From the NCBI GenBank assembly GCA_017506865.1, contig JAFCMP010000479.1, forward strand, positions 310,001 through 374,000: a DNA stretch of 64,000 nucleotides. Reading direction: 5' to 3'. The translations under genes were made by a program, and so were the position numbers. The notes under the pieces were generated by a model, which did not search any database, was not told the DNA's origin, and saw only the letters and a list, made by a program, of their open reading frames with translations. The stretch is from Tribonema minus. Taxonomy: Eukaryota; Sar; Xanthophyceae; Tribonematales; Tribonemataceae. The stretch's first letter is position 1. Every line of letters begins with the position of its first letter. Below, piece by piece: positions 11,397-23,214 of the stretch.

Positions 11397-14300
11397 CGGA
11401 CAGCCATGGCAAAGTTGGGCACATGACGGTCGGTCGACAGCGTGCAGTGATGCTCAACTCCGACTCAACCATAGCTGATGACCTCATGCAAGTGTCGGCA
11501 CAAGAGAGGTGACAAAACACGAGAGAAGTGGTGCGGCTGAGGGCAAGTTGAATTGAGCACTGCTGCACATCATCCCCCAAGCCCTAGCCCTCAGTACGTG
11601 CAGTCACGCGCGCGGCCGCGCTGCGGAGTCTGGCCTCAGCGACGAGACACGACTGGCGGAGGCGGCGACAGCAGCGGCGGTGGGCAGGTGACGGCTGCCA
11701 GAAGGTATCATCATGGAGCTGAGCGATGTGACTGCAGGTAGGTATGTATTGATGTCTCAGTGCCATGTGAAACCGTGCATGCTTCAAGTGGTGCACGTCC
11801 GCTCGAGGCTCTTCGCCAGCGGCGCTTCGGGAGGTGCACTTGGTGCACAGGAGCGTCTCGCCTCAGAGTGCAATGTGGGCCCAGTCCCCTACTCACTCTG
11901 ACTCACTCGCATCGCAGCCCACTGTTCTGCTGGTGGGCAGGTTTGAGAGTGGCCGGGCCTTCCCATCACGTCGCAGATACAAGACAAGGGCAAACAGGTG
12001 AGCGCTGCTGAGCATACTTCAACTCTTTCGTTGAGCGACTTCAAACTGGACCAAAGGGCGAGTTTCAATGATTGTGCAGCTGATGCACGATCCCGCTTTC
12101 TCCTGTTTCCTTGTGTGAACACGCCTACATACACAAATACAAACTGTCCGCAGCATCGCGGAAGGTCTGGGTCATCCATCCTGCGTAGTGATCTCACCGA
12201 CTTCAATTGGCTGTCGCACCATCATGATAGTGTTCTTGCTCCTTCAACACGAGGGTGCAGCGCCTCTTACGAATGGCACGTCTGCACACGCGCTGCGAAC
12301 GCGCAATATCACGCATATGGAGCTGACGACAGCTTTTTGCTCAACAGTGCACCCGCATAGCAGCGCACTCATGTCGACGACACATACATACCCTTCTCGC
12401 CTCTGCATGCTCTGTCAGGTCATTGTTATGAACATGCGCACCGCCGCCGCATTCAACTTGCTCAGCTCGGAGGACCAGCTCGTCATGCGGCACTGTTGAA
12501 GTTGAACTTCCAGGCCCCTCCCGTCCCCTTCCAAGGTCTCCTGAGGGATAGTTCATACATAGCCGCTGAACGCGATGTGGTGTGACAGAAGGTTCACGGG
12601 ACAAGTGGCAGCAATTGACGTACTTGACACAAGTCAGGTTTTGCTCTCAGCCATTGCTTGTATCGCTCGCTGGCCAGCCTCGCTGCATGCATTGAACATT
12701 TGGATACATACAACTGGTGTCATGTTTTCAGTTGATTGTTCTCAATGTTTCCCATGTGTGTACTGCATGCTGTATCTGTCTGGGGCGCTCTGACTGCATG
12801 CAACAGCTTGTGGACATGATGCATGTAGCACAACCATTATGGTATGGTGCACACCACACAGCATGTGGTTATCCCACAGACGACGCGAAATATTTACATC
12901 ATGGCGCATTCGCTGTTATAATTTGAACAAGCCTAGAAGGGTCAGAGATTGTGTTCATCCCCGAAGCACAGCCACATGAAGAATGAGTCATGCTGTTGTG
13001 CTGTTGTCCAGCTCGTGATGCTGCAGTGACGGTCTTACACAGGTATGCTACTCTGAGTAGTATCACATCTCAAGAATGTGACCAAGTGGTGAGGCGTGTG
13101 AAAGTTGACATTCACTTTAAGCTTGACGGTGCAGCAGCCATGCTTATAGCCTTCAAACCATTGACGACCTGAGCTACTTTGTGCCCCAAGCAAGGAATAA
13201 ACAGACATGGGCAGCACTACTTGTGTGTTGTGTTCGACACAGCGTTATTGCCATGCTGATCATGGCACCTCAGCCCAGAGGCGGCAAATTGAGTTGCGCA
13301 AGTGCTACACGGTGCTGAGCTGGAAGCAAGTCCCTTGCATTCATTCAGTGAGTGCTGATGCTCAGCAACTGTACACGTGTCACGCACTCGCAACGTGGCG
13401 TTGCACAACACACGCCGCATCATTCAAGGCCGCAGGTGCATGCAAGCAAGCAAAACAGCAGCATGACAGCGGCAGTGCACAACATCACAACCAGGCGGTG
13501 TCAAGGGAGCGATGTCATAATTAATACTGACCACGCAGCACCAACGCGGGATGCGATCCTTCGCACGGCGGCACATGATTTGCGACGCAGTTGCCTGAGC
13601 TCTCCGGGCCTGTACCGGCCATGTGTTCTGAGGGGGGGCCCAACCAACTCCTTCTATCAGCTACCGAGCGCACAAGCGGCAGGAGGCGATACTTCGAAGA
13701 AGGTATGCACCGTACGATACGTCTGTCAGTCTCACTGCAGGGTTCACACCAACGGAAAAAACAAAACATGCAAGCGCCAACGGAGCGCAGCGCCCTCACG
13801 GGTCAATGTGCAAGTGCCTGGCAGCGGCGGCCGTGCCTCTTACCGAATCCGCCGCCGGCCGCCAGCGACACTGTGAAAGAGCACATGTTGCGGCGGCGCT
13901 GCGCCCAAAAAGTGTGCACAGAAGATGCGTGTGTGTGCGCTAGTGTATGCTCGACCGCCCTCGTGCGCATGGACGTCGGCGGTGTTCGCGCTGGTTGCGG
14001 CGTTTGCGGCTCGCACCGCGCTGACGTCCGCAAACGCGGAGAGGGGGGCAGCGGAGTGCGTGCATGCGGTCGTGTGTGTGTGTGTAGAGCAATGGATCAG
14101 CAGTTACTTGCCTCTCCTGCATGCTGCACGTGTAGAAGTGGTCGCGGTGTGATGTAAGGGGGGCCACAGTAGAGGCCTGGGGGTGGTGGTGCTTACAGGG
14201 GGGGGGCGGGGGGGGCGCGATCACTCATCTTGCGTGAAGTTTTCCAGACATCATCGCTTGGTGTGTTGCGTGGAACCGAGTCTTCAAGTCAGGTGAGGTT

Positions 14301-14492
14301 CAGCAGTCTGGCCCTAGGGCGACACGAGTCGATCCACAGCGCAGCGCGGGGCGCGCAGTGCAGACTGGGCGTCAGCAGCAGCAGCAGCGGCGGCGGCAGC
14401 AGCGGCGGCGGCACACGCTGCTGCGCACAGACCGAGCTCTAGAGGCGGTGCCCGCGACTGTTGCTGAGCGTTGTGGCTGTGTCCTCGCTCAG
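11397..14492. other. 3.1-kb convergent intergenic region, no gene recognised
   Basis: Lies between the ends of the METTL21-like (+) and cyclin-Y-like (-) genes. No open frame in it shows a recognisable family or convincing codon pattern. It holds a G-rich run near 14190-14215, a (CAG/CGG)n stretch near 14370-14412 and a perfect short hairpin at 14000-14037. Long 3' UTRs may account for part of it. Confidence 0.5.
14000..14037. other. 10-bp perfect inverted repeat (hairpin)
   Basis: GCGTTTGCGG at 14000-14009 is the exact reverse complement of CCGCAAACGC at 14028-14037, with an 18-base GC-rich loop. It lies in the convergent intergenic spacer. Function unknown. Confidence 0.5.
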
Positions 14493-17220
14493 TCAGCTGT
14501 GTACGTAGCGGCCGCGCGGCGTGTAGGTGATGTCCTCCAGCGTCTGCGCGGGGGTGAGCGGCGGCGACGCGCACGGCGTGGACATGTGCGACCTGCGCAA
14601 CAGAGAGTTGAAGTTGACAAAGAGTTGAAGTTAGGGGGGAGGGGGCTCGAGTGTGCGACTGGGTGAGCAGTGATGGCACGACAGTTAGCAGCGTACAACC
14701 GCCCCAGGGCGCTCGAGGTGTTATTAGAAGTCGCTGCGTTTTTCGTAGAGAGGCGAGGGTGTGTGTCCAGGTACATACAGACATACATGCCATGCTCAGG
14801 GGTGCACGAGTGCAGTTTGCGCGCATGCCAATGTTCTCAAGAAGGCTGACACACGGCTCGTGTGACACACGCATCGTAAATGTGCAGGCATTTCAAAGTG
14901 GTGGTCGACACGTGCAGTGCAGCATACGGCAGCACAGGCACCAGTGCCCGCATGCGCAGGCTCTAACAGAGCTGACACAATGCTGACCAGGTAATTGAAG
15001 GTGCTGCGAGCTCACTTGAACTGTGAAAAGTGCAGACGTACCAGCAGGATTCACTGGCACCACTAAAGGGCGCAGGGCGCCATTCAATGGGACAAAGCTT
15101 CAGCTCAAGTTGTCAAGTAGCACTTACTGCGCTGGGACCTCATCTACTACCGTACCATCAATGTCCTCCCTGCTGTTGCCAGGCTCGATTCTCACCTGTG
15201 ACCCTCCTCCCCGCTGCTGCCGCTGCGCGAAGGCCGCGTCTGCAGGTGAAACGAGTCCGAATACAGCTCCAGCTGCTTGGCGCGCCACAGCGACAGCGGC
15301 TGCAGCGGAAAGGCCACCGGCTGTCCCGCCGTATCGGTGCTGCTGATCGCTGTGCCCTCAACTGAGCGCTGCTGCATGAGGTGATCGAACAGGTCGCGCA
15401 GCTCAAAGTAGTAGCGCGCGTATAGGGACTGCGTGACAACCGCCTGGTACTGCAGCAGCTCCAGGAAGCGCCGCTCGAAGGCGAAGATCTGTGGTCGGGC
15501 GCGGAGGGGGGAGGTACGGGGGGATGGTGTTGAGCGCTGCCCTGTGAATGTGAATTTTGCAATGTGAAGTTGTAATGTGAAGTTGTGTACGATGACGCAC
15601 TTGAAATGCACTGTTGGCACAAACGGATGTATACTCAGGGGAGCACGTGCTGCTACCATGTGCGCATATGATAAAGACACGTACCCCTGTGCGAGGCTCA
15701 CATGGAACAGACTTGCCAATCATACTGTTCAGAGCATCATGCCAGAGTGCCTGTGACGCTGCCAGCTTCGAGACTGCCAAGCAGCAACGACAAGGATGAG
15801 AAATGCACAACACAGGTGCTAGTGTGATGATCTGCAGTGACTACTTCCATCGCATGCTTATCGCTGCATACAGCATTTTACACGAGCAGAAGATCAGACG
15901 CATCTTACGTACCTGTCCCTTGCTGTACGCAGGTATGATCTTGGCAAAGGTGGACGTCGCCAGCGACTTGTCGTCCCACACCTTCTGCGCAAGGATGAGG
16001 CTCGCCAGCACCAGGGGGCGCCAGTTGGCGGAGTGCAGGGGCAGCTGAGCCGTGCTGATAATGCGGTTGATGTAGACTAGAGATATGATGCAGCACTCCG
16101 GCGAGAACTGCGCCATGGAGTAAATGCGGTGCACAAAGGCATAGATGTCGTCGATGTTGTCCCCGCCCGAGTCCCCCCTGACCAGACCCCCCTGTGCGTC
16201 GCCCTGCCCCGGCATCTCAAACAGGCCAAAGGCAGACTGGGAGTCGAGCGGTATCGTGCAGTCGTGCTCCATTTGGGCCTTGAGTACTGCACTCATGCAG
16301 AGGATGATCTGATCTGCATCGGGGTTGGACAGTGTGCTGGAGGCGAATATGGTCGATGTGGAGTTGTTGAGCCTCCTTTCTCGGTCTGAGTCCGCCTCTG
16401 CAGATCCAAACGCGCACCCCTGACTGCACCGTTGATGCTGCTGATGTTGCCCGCTGCAACGTGGCGGCGACCTTCTGCCGGGGGTGCTGTGTGTTGACCC
16501 TGGCGCGCACCCGATGTTGCCATACATGCCCGTAGAATGAGGGCTTGCCGCTTCACCATTCCGTTGATGCAATGGAGCAGACTGCTGCATCGCATGCTGC
16601 TGATGTGATGTCACGACCTGCAGAGATGAGCCATGAAGTGTTGAACTTGATGCGTAAGCGCAGACGCTGCAACAGCCGCAATCGAGCGGCTGACGACGAA
16701 AGAATGCACATGAGCTAATTTGCATCAAGATAAGATGTCGAGCAACAGCTCAAAGCTGTGTGTCTGGCGGCTCTGGCAAAGCTAGCGCCGTTACCCAATG
16801 AAGCAAAGAAAATGTGGCGCCGAGGTCGGCAGCTGGTCGCGCGCCTATGCGAATTAGCGCAGGAGGATTAGTGTATGACTGGGATGTTGAAAGCTCGTTG
16901 CGCTTCTCAGAGGACAGGCATGACAACACGCTTGCGGAGCGAGCCTTCGCAATAGGGACAAGAGCGAGCAGTCGAGGCACGCACGACCAACCGGTGGCGG
17001 GCCTGCAATCTTTTGATGTCGCAAGGTTTGCAGGGATACCCACCTGCATGCTGACTTGCGGGGACGCCAGGTACGTTGCCTGCAGCATGGGCGACGTGAA
17101 GCGCCTCTTCTTGACGTCGAGGTTCGCTGCTGGCGTATAAAAGGAAGGAGGTGTGTGGGACATGGCTGCTGACCTTTCCCCCCCCATGTCGATGTTGTCT
17201 CTAGGTGAATCAAGATCCAT
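14493..17220 (-). CDS. Cyclin-Y-like protein
   Basis: Predicted CDK-binding regulatory subunit of the cyclin Y group, which in animals activates CDK14/CDK16-type kinases at membranes. Four exons on the minus strand join in frame: 17220-17044, 16617-15913, 15488-15196, 14592-14493 (424 codons). The cyclin box starts near residue 213. It includes FSPECCIISLVYINRI and NWRPLVLASLILAQKVWDD, then across the exon 2/3 junction FERRFLELLQYQ and YARYYFELRDL. FPLQPLSLWRAKQLE is also a cyclin-Y hallmark. Residues 60-180 are low-complexity. The 3' exon is supported by a frame-preserving GTGAGA donor at 15195; reading through would stop at once after SGEEGHR. The short last exon ends TYTPRGRYVHS. Exon 1 and its upstream region are duplicated near 28 kb. 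Confidence 0.9.
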
Positions 17221-18205
17221 ACAACACAGTCGTAATTCACGGTCGGTGGTGCTGCACTACAAGAGGACTAGGCGACTTGCTGCAGCGCGGTAAAAAATTT
17301 GTCCTCAAGCCCAGCAAGCTGCCCTTTCGCCCATGGTCCTTTCAGTGAATTCGGCTTGCCTCAACGAGGAGATGTGTACGCACGTGCAAGCCATAGCAAG
17401 CCATACCGGGCACAGCACAGCAGGCAGCCTTGCCGAGCAGAGCCTGCGGGATCCAATGATCACATCAAGAACCCCCCCGGGGCAAGGAAGCAAGAGTAGG
17501 CAAGGCAGCGCGCATATTTGCGCCCGCTGCAAGAGGCAATTGAAGCTCCGGTCAAAGTGAGCACATGCTATGCCATGCACGAGGTAAAGGCGGCCTGAAG
17601 GCCTGCAGGTACTCTACAGATATTCTACAGCACCAACAGCCATGAAGCATGCGCAGGCAGGGACCTGCTGCATGCATCCATCCGCTATGTGTTCCCCGTA
17701 CTGCACAGTCCGCAAATACCGACAGGCCGGCCCGTAATCCCCATGTGGGGCTGCTCTCTGAAAACAGCACTGCCGACGCGCGTGCCCACGACAGCACGCA
17801 TACGTGGCCCTGATGCCTGAAATCCCGTTTTTGCCACGCTGACTCTGACAACACACCAAATGGAAAATGAAATGCGCCGCTGGCAGCAGCCTGACAAGCG
17901 TACTGAACTGGACTCTGCCACGACAGCAGTAAATCAGGTTTTGGTCCGAGTGCCTCGAAACTTGAAGATACGCAAGCCTTGGAGGTGAGATACCAACGGT
18001 CCCCCCTGTGTGTGAGTGCACAATGAAAACGTTGAGGGCGTGCGTGTGTAAGTGCTGCTTTGGATCCAAGTCAAGGTGTCTAAAAAGCACGTGCTTTCGG
18101 CCCGTAATAATAAGTTCTTCACAGTCACACACTTGAAGCACAGCATGGATACGACTCACATCTAAGACCACTATGGCTGCATCAGCTCAACCTTCACTCT
18201 TCTGT
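17047..18205. repeat. Segmental duplication source: cyclin-Y exon 1, promoter and flank
   Basis: 17047-17938 is near-identical to 27962-28852. From about 17766 onwards it also matches the left ends of array units 2 and 3 (33438 and 38107 onward). Homology continues, more diverged, to about 18205. Shared words there include CTTGAAGATAC, GTGAGTGCACAATGAAA, GGATACGACTCAC and an ATGGCTGCATCAGCTCA stretch that in the array lies upstream of TMEM151. The cyclin-Y 5' flank and the TMEM151 5' flank were therefore once one continuous spacer. Confidence 0.85.
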
Positions 18206-18326
18206 ACTCATGAAGTTAGGCAGGTCAAGCATGATGAGCTTCAAGTTTGACAGCTTAACAGGGGGGGGCACATAAAGGCCAAATGTACTGTACTTGTAGA
18301 ATCTGCTTATGGTACATTTGTGGCGC
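18206..18326. other. Spacer between duplication end and LTR element
   Basis: Short unique sequence with a G-run near 18261. The last five bases (18322-18326, GGCGC on the plus strand, GCGCC on the minus) form one copy of the target-site duplication of the adjacent LTR element. Confidence 0.6.
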
Positions 18327-18583
18327 AAATGACGTGGTTTCACTGCACGTTGACGAACCAGAGCGGTGACAGACAGAGTAGACAGCACACTGACACCCAC
18401 AGCAGCACTCCAGCAAGTGTGTGTGTTATCAGGCTGTCGCTCACTCCGAAAGTGACAGAAAACAACCAACCAAACTCAATTTCCTGTAACCGCCAATCAA
18501 GAACTGTCTCTGGCTGAGCAGAACTGTCCCAATCCTGAGGAAACAGAGAGTTGAAGCAGGTGACACTACCCAGTGGCACCACA
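18327..18583 (-). repeat. 3' LTR
   Basis: 257 bp, nearly identical to 23424-23672. The few differences include one short gap near 18520 and scattered substitutions, so insertion is fairly recent. It starts TGTGG and ends CATTT on the minus strand; it lacks the usual terminal CA. Confidence 0.8.
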
Positions 18584-18584
18584 G

Positions 18585-18595
18585 TCACCCCCCCT
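18585..18595 (-). other. Candidate polypurine tract
   Basis: Minus-strand AGGGGGGGTGA lies directly upstream of the 3' LTR, the position where plus-strand DNA synthesis of an LTR element is primed. Confidence 0.6.
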
Positions 18596-19199
18596 AGGGC
18601 TCTGCTAAGCCCGATAAAAGGGAAGCAACCATGACCTCACTATGCCACTGCAGTCATAACATGACACAAGTGCAAGACTTGCACAATAGCACACATGCTA
18701 ACTGTCTCTCACCCAGCGCCTGTATGCTATGCACGAAAAACGAATGCGGATCTGTACTACTGTCATGTGGCAAACAACTACAGCAGAACTAGCACAGCAC
18801 TATAGTATATATGTCTGCCTCCGCCTTGCTGCTTGTCGCCCTGCATAGTCCCCACTGTATGTGCTAGCCTAGCACACTAACTCTAGCTGCATCACTCCAG
18901 TACGCCGCCGAACATATGTGCTTGATCAGGGCACGTGCCCACGCGTTGCTGGATATGATCGCTTGAATGTGGTGGCACCGCGACGAAAAGCGGGTGACCA
19001 AGCAGAAGCCTGGCAGCCACGGGTGGCGCGTACAAGCTGAGTGCGCGCCGTCGATGCTGAGCCACTGCCACTGGAACAGCAGCTATGTCGGCCGCTGGAG
19101 CCGAATGCGTCAGCACCGCTAAGGGCGCTGTCACTGATGAAGAGGGCGTCGCCGCGGATGCCTATGTAGATGGTTGCGTATGCAAGATGGTGTCGCACG

Positions 19200-19620
19200 T
19201 CGCGCTCGTGTGTTGCGCGTAGAAGAGGATGCCAGCACAGGTGCCGCCGCGGCGCGGGCCGCAGAGCGCACGCTGCGCGCAGAAGAAGTCTCCAGCGCAG
19301 GCGCCGTCGCGGCGCGGGCCGCGGTGCGCAGGCTGCGCGTAGAAGAAGTCACCAGGCTTGAGCGCAGGCGTCGCTGCGACATGAGGCGCGGCTCGCACGC
19401 TGCGCGCAGAAGCAGTTGCCAGCGTAGGCGCAGCCATGGCGTAGGCCACGGTGCGCGGAATGCGTGTCGGTATAGTCGCCAGTGCATGCAGCGCCATGGC
19501 GTAGGCCGCGGTGCGCGTGCTGCACGTAGGAAGAGTCGCCAGCGCAGGCGGCGCCACGGCATAGGCCACGGCACGCGAGTTGCGCATAGACGAAAGCGTT
19601 GGCGTGCACGTTGCGCGCAG
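19200..19620 (-). repeat. 60-bp coding minisatellite inside the LTR element
   Basis: About seven diverged units. The word CTGCGCG(T/C)AGAAGA or its variants recurs at about 19212, 19272, 19332, 19400, 19460, 19520 and 19580, a spacing of 60 with one step of 68. Sixty is a multiple of three, and long open frames run through the array on both strands. On the minus strand one frame reads about 20-residue units such as YVQHAHRGLRHGAACTGD. It lies 3' of the zinc-knuckle ORF. Confidence 0.75.
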
Positions 19621-20173
19621 ACCAAAGCGCTGACGTAGTTGACGTCGGAGCAGTTGAAGTTGACGTCGACACCAATGAGATGCCGCTGAAGTGGGTGCTG
19701 CTGGGCTTGGAGCAGGAGTTGATGTCGATGTGGCAGTTGAAGTAGCGTGCACCGTCGCTGGCGCCGCCGTCGCTGGAGTTGCTGCCGCAGTAGCTGGGGC
19801 AGCCCCATGCAGGTGTGAAGGAAGGTGCGGGTGCCCGCAGTGTGGAAGCCATTCCCGGCGCCGTGCCCGGCGCGGGTGTGCTGGTTCCATGTGTGGCAGT
19901 GCTGTGCGTGTGCAGAAGAGATGGCAGCTGCTGCTGCAGGGATGATGCTGCTGCCATGATCGACGGCTGCTGGTGCTGAGGAGCTGATGCCGCCGGAGTT
20001 GACCACTGCTGAGCGATGATGTGCGGCTGCTGCTGCTGTAGTGAAGCTGCTGCAACCACGGGCGCGCGGTGCGCGCTGACTGTCGTCTGGGGCAGGGCGT
20101 CACTCCCACCCCCCACGACACTTGTACCCCCGAGTGCTCCCCCCACGCCGAGGGCTGGCGCGGGGTCGCACCC

Positions 20174-21106
20174 CTAGTTGTTGTGACCGCCATGGTTGCG
20201 GCCCATGCCACCGCCGTCGCGCTTGTGCGCCGCTATCGCTGATCTGCCCTGCTCGCCCTTGCTGATCCCCTGCCTCGCGCGTGCGCACAGCTGCTTGAAG
20301 TCCTCGTCGCTGTGCGGGTTGAATCGCTGGACCCATGGAAGCCGCTTGACAGCAGCGTCCCAGTTTGCGCTGTTGTAGTCTGCATCGCAGTTGACGAACC
20401 CGTGGTCGGAGCTGCCGCAGTTGAAGCAAGCGCGGCCGTGAGGTGCAGTGTGGAACTCGTATATCGCGTACGCCGTTGGAAGTTGTTGGCGCTGTTCCAC
20501 AGTGAGTGCTGCGCTGCTGTCGCTAGCGGGACTGTGCGACTGCTTGACTGCGCCACCAGTGCTGCTGCCAGTGCCGCCGCCAACCCCCTTATTGTACGAC
20601 GCAAGGTCTGTGGGAAATACTGGGTAACGGGGGTCAGGGGGCTGCGAGGTGTGCAATGCGCCGCCGGCGGCCTCCTTGGCGAGAATTGCCAGCAGATCCT
20701 CCGAGGTGTACCGCGCGGGGGCTTCGCTGATGGGATTGAAGAGCGCTGACAGGTTCGGGTAGTGACGACGAAGTAGCTGGAGGAGCGCTGACAGGACGAT
20801 GACGTCCAGCGAGGGGTCGAGGGAGGTCGCGATGGTCTTGGCGTCCGCAAACTCGATGATGAAGTCCTTTAGAGAGAGGCCCCCACGCAGTGACCAGCTC
20901 ATGAGGCTAGCTGCGATGGTGGTGGGCTCCTCGATCTCAAGGAAGGTAGCGATGCGGTGAAACAGCCACTCAAGCAGCGCGCCGTCGCGCTTTGCGGGCG
21001 TGAGCGCGTTCCCCTGCTCCACCCAGGCAACCGCTTGCCGTTGCAGCTGCGCCAGGCGATGGTGGTTGCCGCCGCCGTTCGTGATGCAGTTGCAGATGCC
21101 GTACAC
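20174..21106 (-). CDS. Gag-like protein with CCHC zinc knuckle
   Basis: Predicted nucleocapsid/capsid protein of the LTR element. The 310-codon frame carries a helical capsid-like stretch (LSLKDFIIEFADAKTI, LSALLQLLRRHYPNLSALFN) and then a retroviral-type knuckle CFNCGSSDHGFVNC (C-x2-C-x4-H-x4-C) about two thirds along. Coherent coding sequence in the same frame continues upstream to about 21258 (SVTALTLLKKQLPAKFKAAA, KLWPNLRNADDFGCDWFEQA), so the true start is probably upstream and the protein was likely fused to the preceding ORF before frame breaks arose. It ends GGMGRNHGGHNN followed by a stop. Confidence 0.75.
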   Translation of the reverse strand: MYGICNCITNGGGNHHRLAQLQRQAVAWVEQGNALTPAKRDGALLEWLFHRIATFLEIEEPTTIAASLMSWSLRGGLSLKDFIIEFADAKTIATSLDPSLDVIVLSALLQLLRRHYPNLSALFNPISEAPARYTSEDLLAILAKEAAGGALHTSQPPDPRYPVFPTDLASYNKGVGGGTGSSTGGAVKQSHSPASDSSAALTVEQRQQLPTAYAIYEFHTAPHGRACFNCGSSDHGFVNCDADYNSANWDAAVKRLPWVQRFNPHSDEDFKQLCARARQGISKGEQGRSAIAAHKRDGGGMGRNHGGHNN

Positions 21107-21258
21107 AGCCTGCTCGAACCAGTCGCAGCCGAAGTCGTCAGCGTTGCGCAGGTTCGGCCAAAGCTTCTTCTGGCGGAGGGCGGTAGCAGCAGCCTTGAAC
21201 TTGGCTGGAAGCTGCTTCTTGAGGAGGGTGAGCGCTGTGACGCTGTCCGGTGTCGACC

Positions 21259-21432
21259 TTAGTCTTCACGTACTGCTTCTCGTGGAGCGTGACGGAGAAG
21301 CGCATGAGCGCGTAGCCCTCGTTCGTCGAAGCCGGAGATGTCTGCCATTGGTGCCGCCGCCGCCGCTGCTGCTGCTGCCGGCGCTGCGGCGCTAGGGCGG
21401 GCGCCGCCTGTGCCGCTGCTGCTGGCACTCAA

Positions 21433-21468
<36 letters not shown>

Positions 21469-21469
21469 T

Positions 21470-21521
<52 letters not shown>

Positions 21522-23214
21522 CGCTGGCGCCGGCGCCAGGCGCGGCGCGACGCGCGCCACCAGCATGGCTGCTGCGTCCGGGGGCACTGTAACTGTCGGC
21601 GTCGTAGTCAGCGTCAGCGCGTGCGCGCGACAGCTGCGACTGGGCCTGCTCCAGCGCGCTTTGCTGAGCATCTAGGTCGCGCTCGCGCGCGTCCATGGCG
21701 CCCTGCCGCAGTGCTGCCCGTGCATCCATCTCCTCCTCCCAGCGGTGCTGTATGTCCTGCTGGCGCCGCTCCGCAAGCTGCTGTTGAGCGCGGTCGTGCT
21801 CGCGCTGCGCCGCCGCCGCCAGCGCCTCTGCCCTTGTTTGCTCCTCAAGGCGCGCCTGCGTTAGCAGCGTCTGCGTGATAGCGTACACATGCGGCTGGCT
21901 GGCTTGACGTGCCGCGCCGTCGAGCTGCGCGCGCGCGTCAGGCTTGAGCATGTCCAGCAGGCTGCTGCGCCTGGAGGCTGAGGCGAAGTCGCCGCCGCAA
22001 AGAGGCTCAGGCGCGGCGACCATAGATGGGTAGCGATCCGGCTGAGATGTGTGTGCGTGGACGGGGATGGTAGCCGCGATCGACGATGATGACGCGCGGC
22101 CTGAGAGGTCCTGCGCTGGCGCGCTAGCGACGGAGCGCACGGGTGCTGCCGAGGGTTGCGCGGCGTGGGCGCTGAGCATGGAGCGCACGTCAACAGCGCG
22201 GCGGCTGACGTCGCGGCCGCCGCTGCTGCCAAGCGCGCGCAGGTTGCTTTCGCAAAGTTCGGCATGTGCAGAAGTCTGCAAGGCTGAAGCGGGCGTGTAG
22301 AATCGCGTAGCCTGAGCCTCGCGCAGGCCAGCTATGGACGTCATGAGCTCGTCGACACGGGTGGTGAGGCTGGTAACGCAATCCTTGACGGCTTGCACCT
22401 CGCATGCCGCGTGCTGTGCTACCTCCGTCTGCCGCATTTGTAGCTCGTCCACTTGCGGAAGGACGTGCTGGGAGATTGTGTTGGCAAGGTGTGATGCCAA
22501 CTGCTCTGCATTCGTGGCGCGCACCTTGTTCTCCTCTGCGCACCACTCTGCGCGATCAAGGCGCCGCCGGAACGCGTTGAGATCCGCGCGCACGTCCGCC
22601 GCGAACTGTGCCTGCGCAGCCTCCTGCGCCACCGCCACTTCCTGATGCGCCATGAGCTGCGCCTCGACCTTTGCGTACTTTTGCTGCAAATCAGCAAAGG
22701 CGATGCTCAGTGGGGCACGCGTGTGCTCGGGGACGCCTGACGCAAGCAGCTGCTCTTGGCAACGCAGCTGCTCCTCACCCCCCCTGCCGCTGATGAGTGT
22801 CGTTTGTCGGATGCTGCGAGGACTGGCGTCGAAACGGTCGACATCCTGCTGCTCCGAATGGCCGAAAAGGCCGTCAACACTGCCGGTGCTCGTGGAACGG
22901 ATGCTCGCGTTGCCACGAGTAGGCGTGTTGGAAGTGCCAGGGTAGTCCAAGGCCAAACCGCGGGCTAAAGTCTCGTCACCGCTGCTAGATGCCTTAGCCG
23001 CCGAGCCGAGGTCATTACGGGCGATGAATGGGCCTGCCGATGTCGCTGCTGACGATTGGCTGTCGCCAGCTGCTGCACTCGGCTGCCAGTGGGTCGTAGA
23101 GGGAGCGCGCCTGTGATACGCATTAGCGTCCGGATTGGCCATAGTAGGCGATCCGCCCGCGTCCATAGGCTTCAAGTCTCGCCTCTGAACGAGCTGCAGC
23201 GGCATATCCGCCAC
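21259..23214 (-). CDS. Coiled-coil ORF of the LTR element, N-terminal to gag
   Basis: A 651-codon open frame. The likely start is one of the Met codons near 23214-23140. The middle is rich in heptad-like charged/hydrophobic sequence (KVEAQLMAHQEVAVAQEAAQ, AEQLASHLANTISQHVLPQV), followed by Arg/Gln/Glu-rich helix (AAAQREHDRAQQQLAERRQQ) and a long Gly/Ser run at about 21400-21560. The last codons (FDERGLRAHALLRHAP) are in the wrong frame. The frame reading STNEGYALMRFSVTLHEKQY (about 21330-21260) is the sensible continuation. At least two frame shifts, near 21335 and 21258, therefore separate this ORF from the gag frame. Confidence 0.65.

Noticed and set aside
13591-14157. 188-codon Cys/Arg/Val-rich ORF in the convergent spacer
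   Set aside because: Composition reflects GC-rich TGTGTG/CGCG sequence; overlapping open frames on both strands, no motif.
15192-15719. Cyclin-Y C-terminus ending at the in-frame stop near 15192
   Set aside because: A GTGAGA donor at 15195 joins in frame to a short exon at 14592-14493 ending YTPRGRYVHS; the spliced form is the better gene model.
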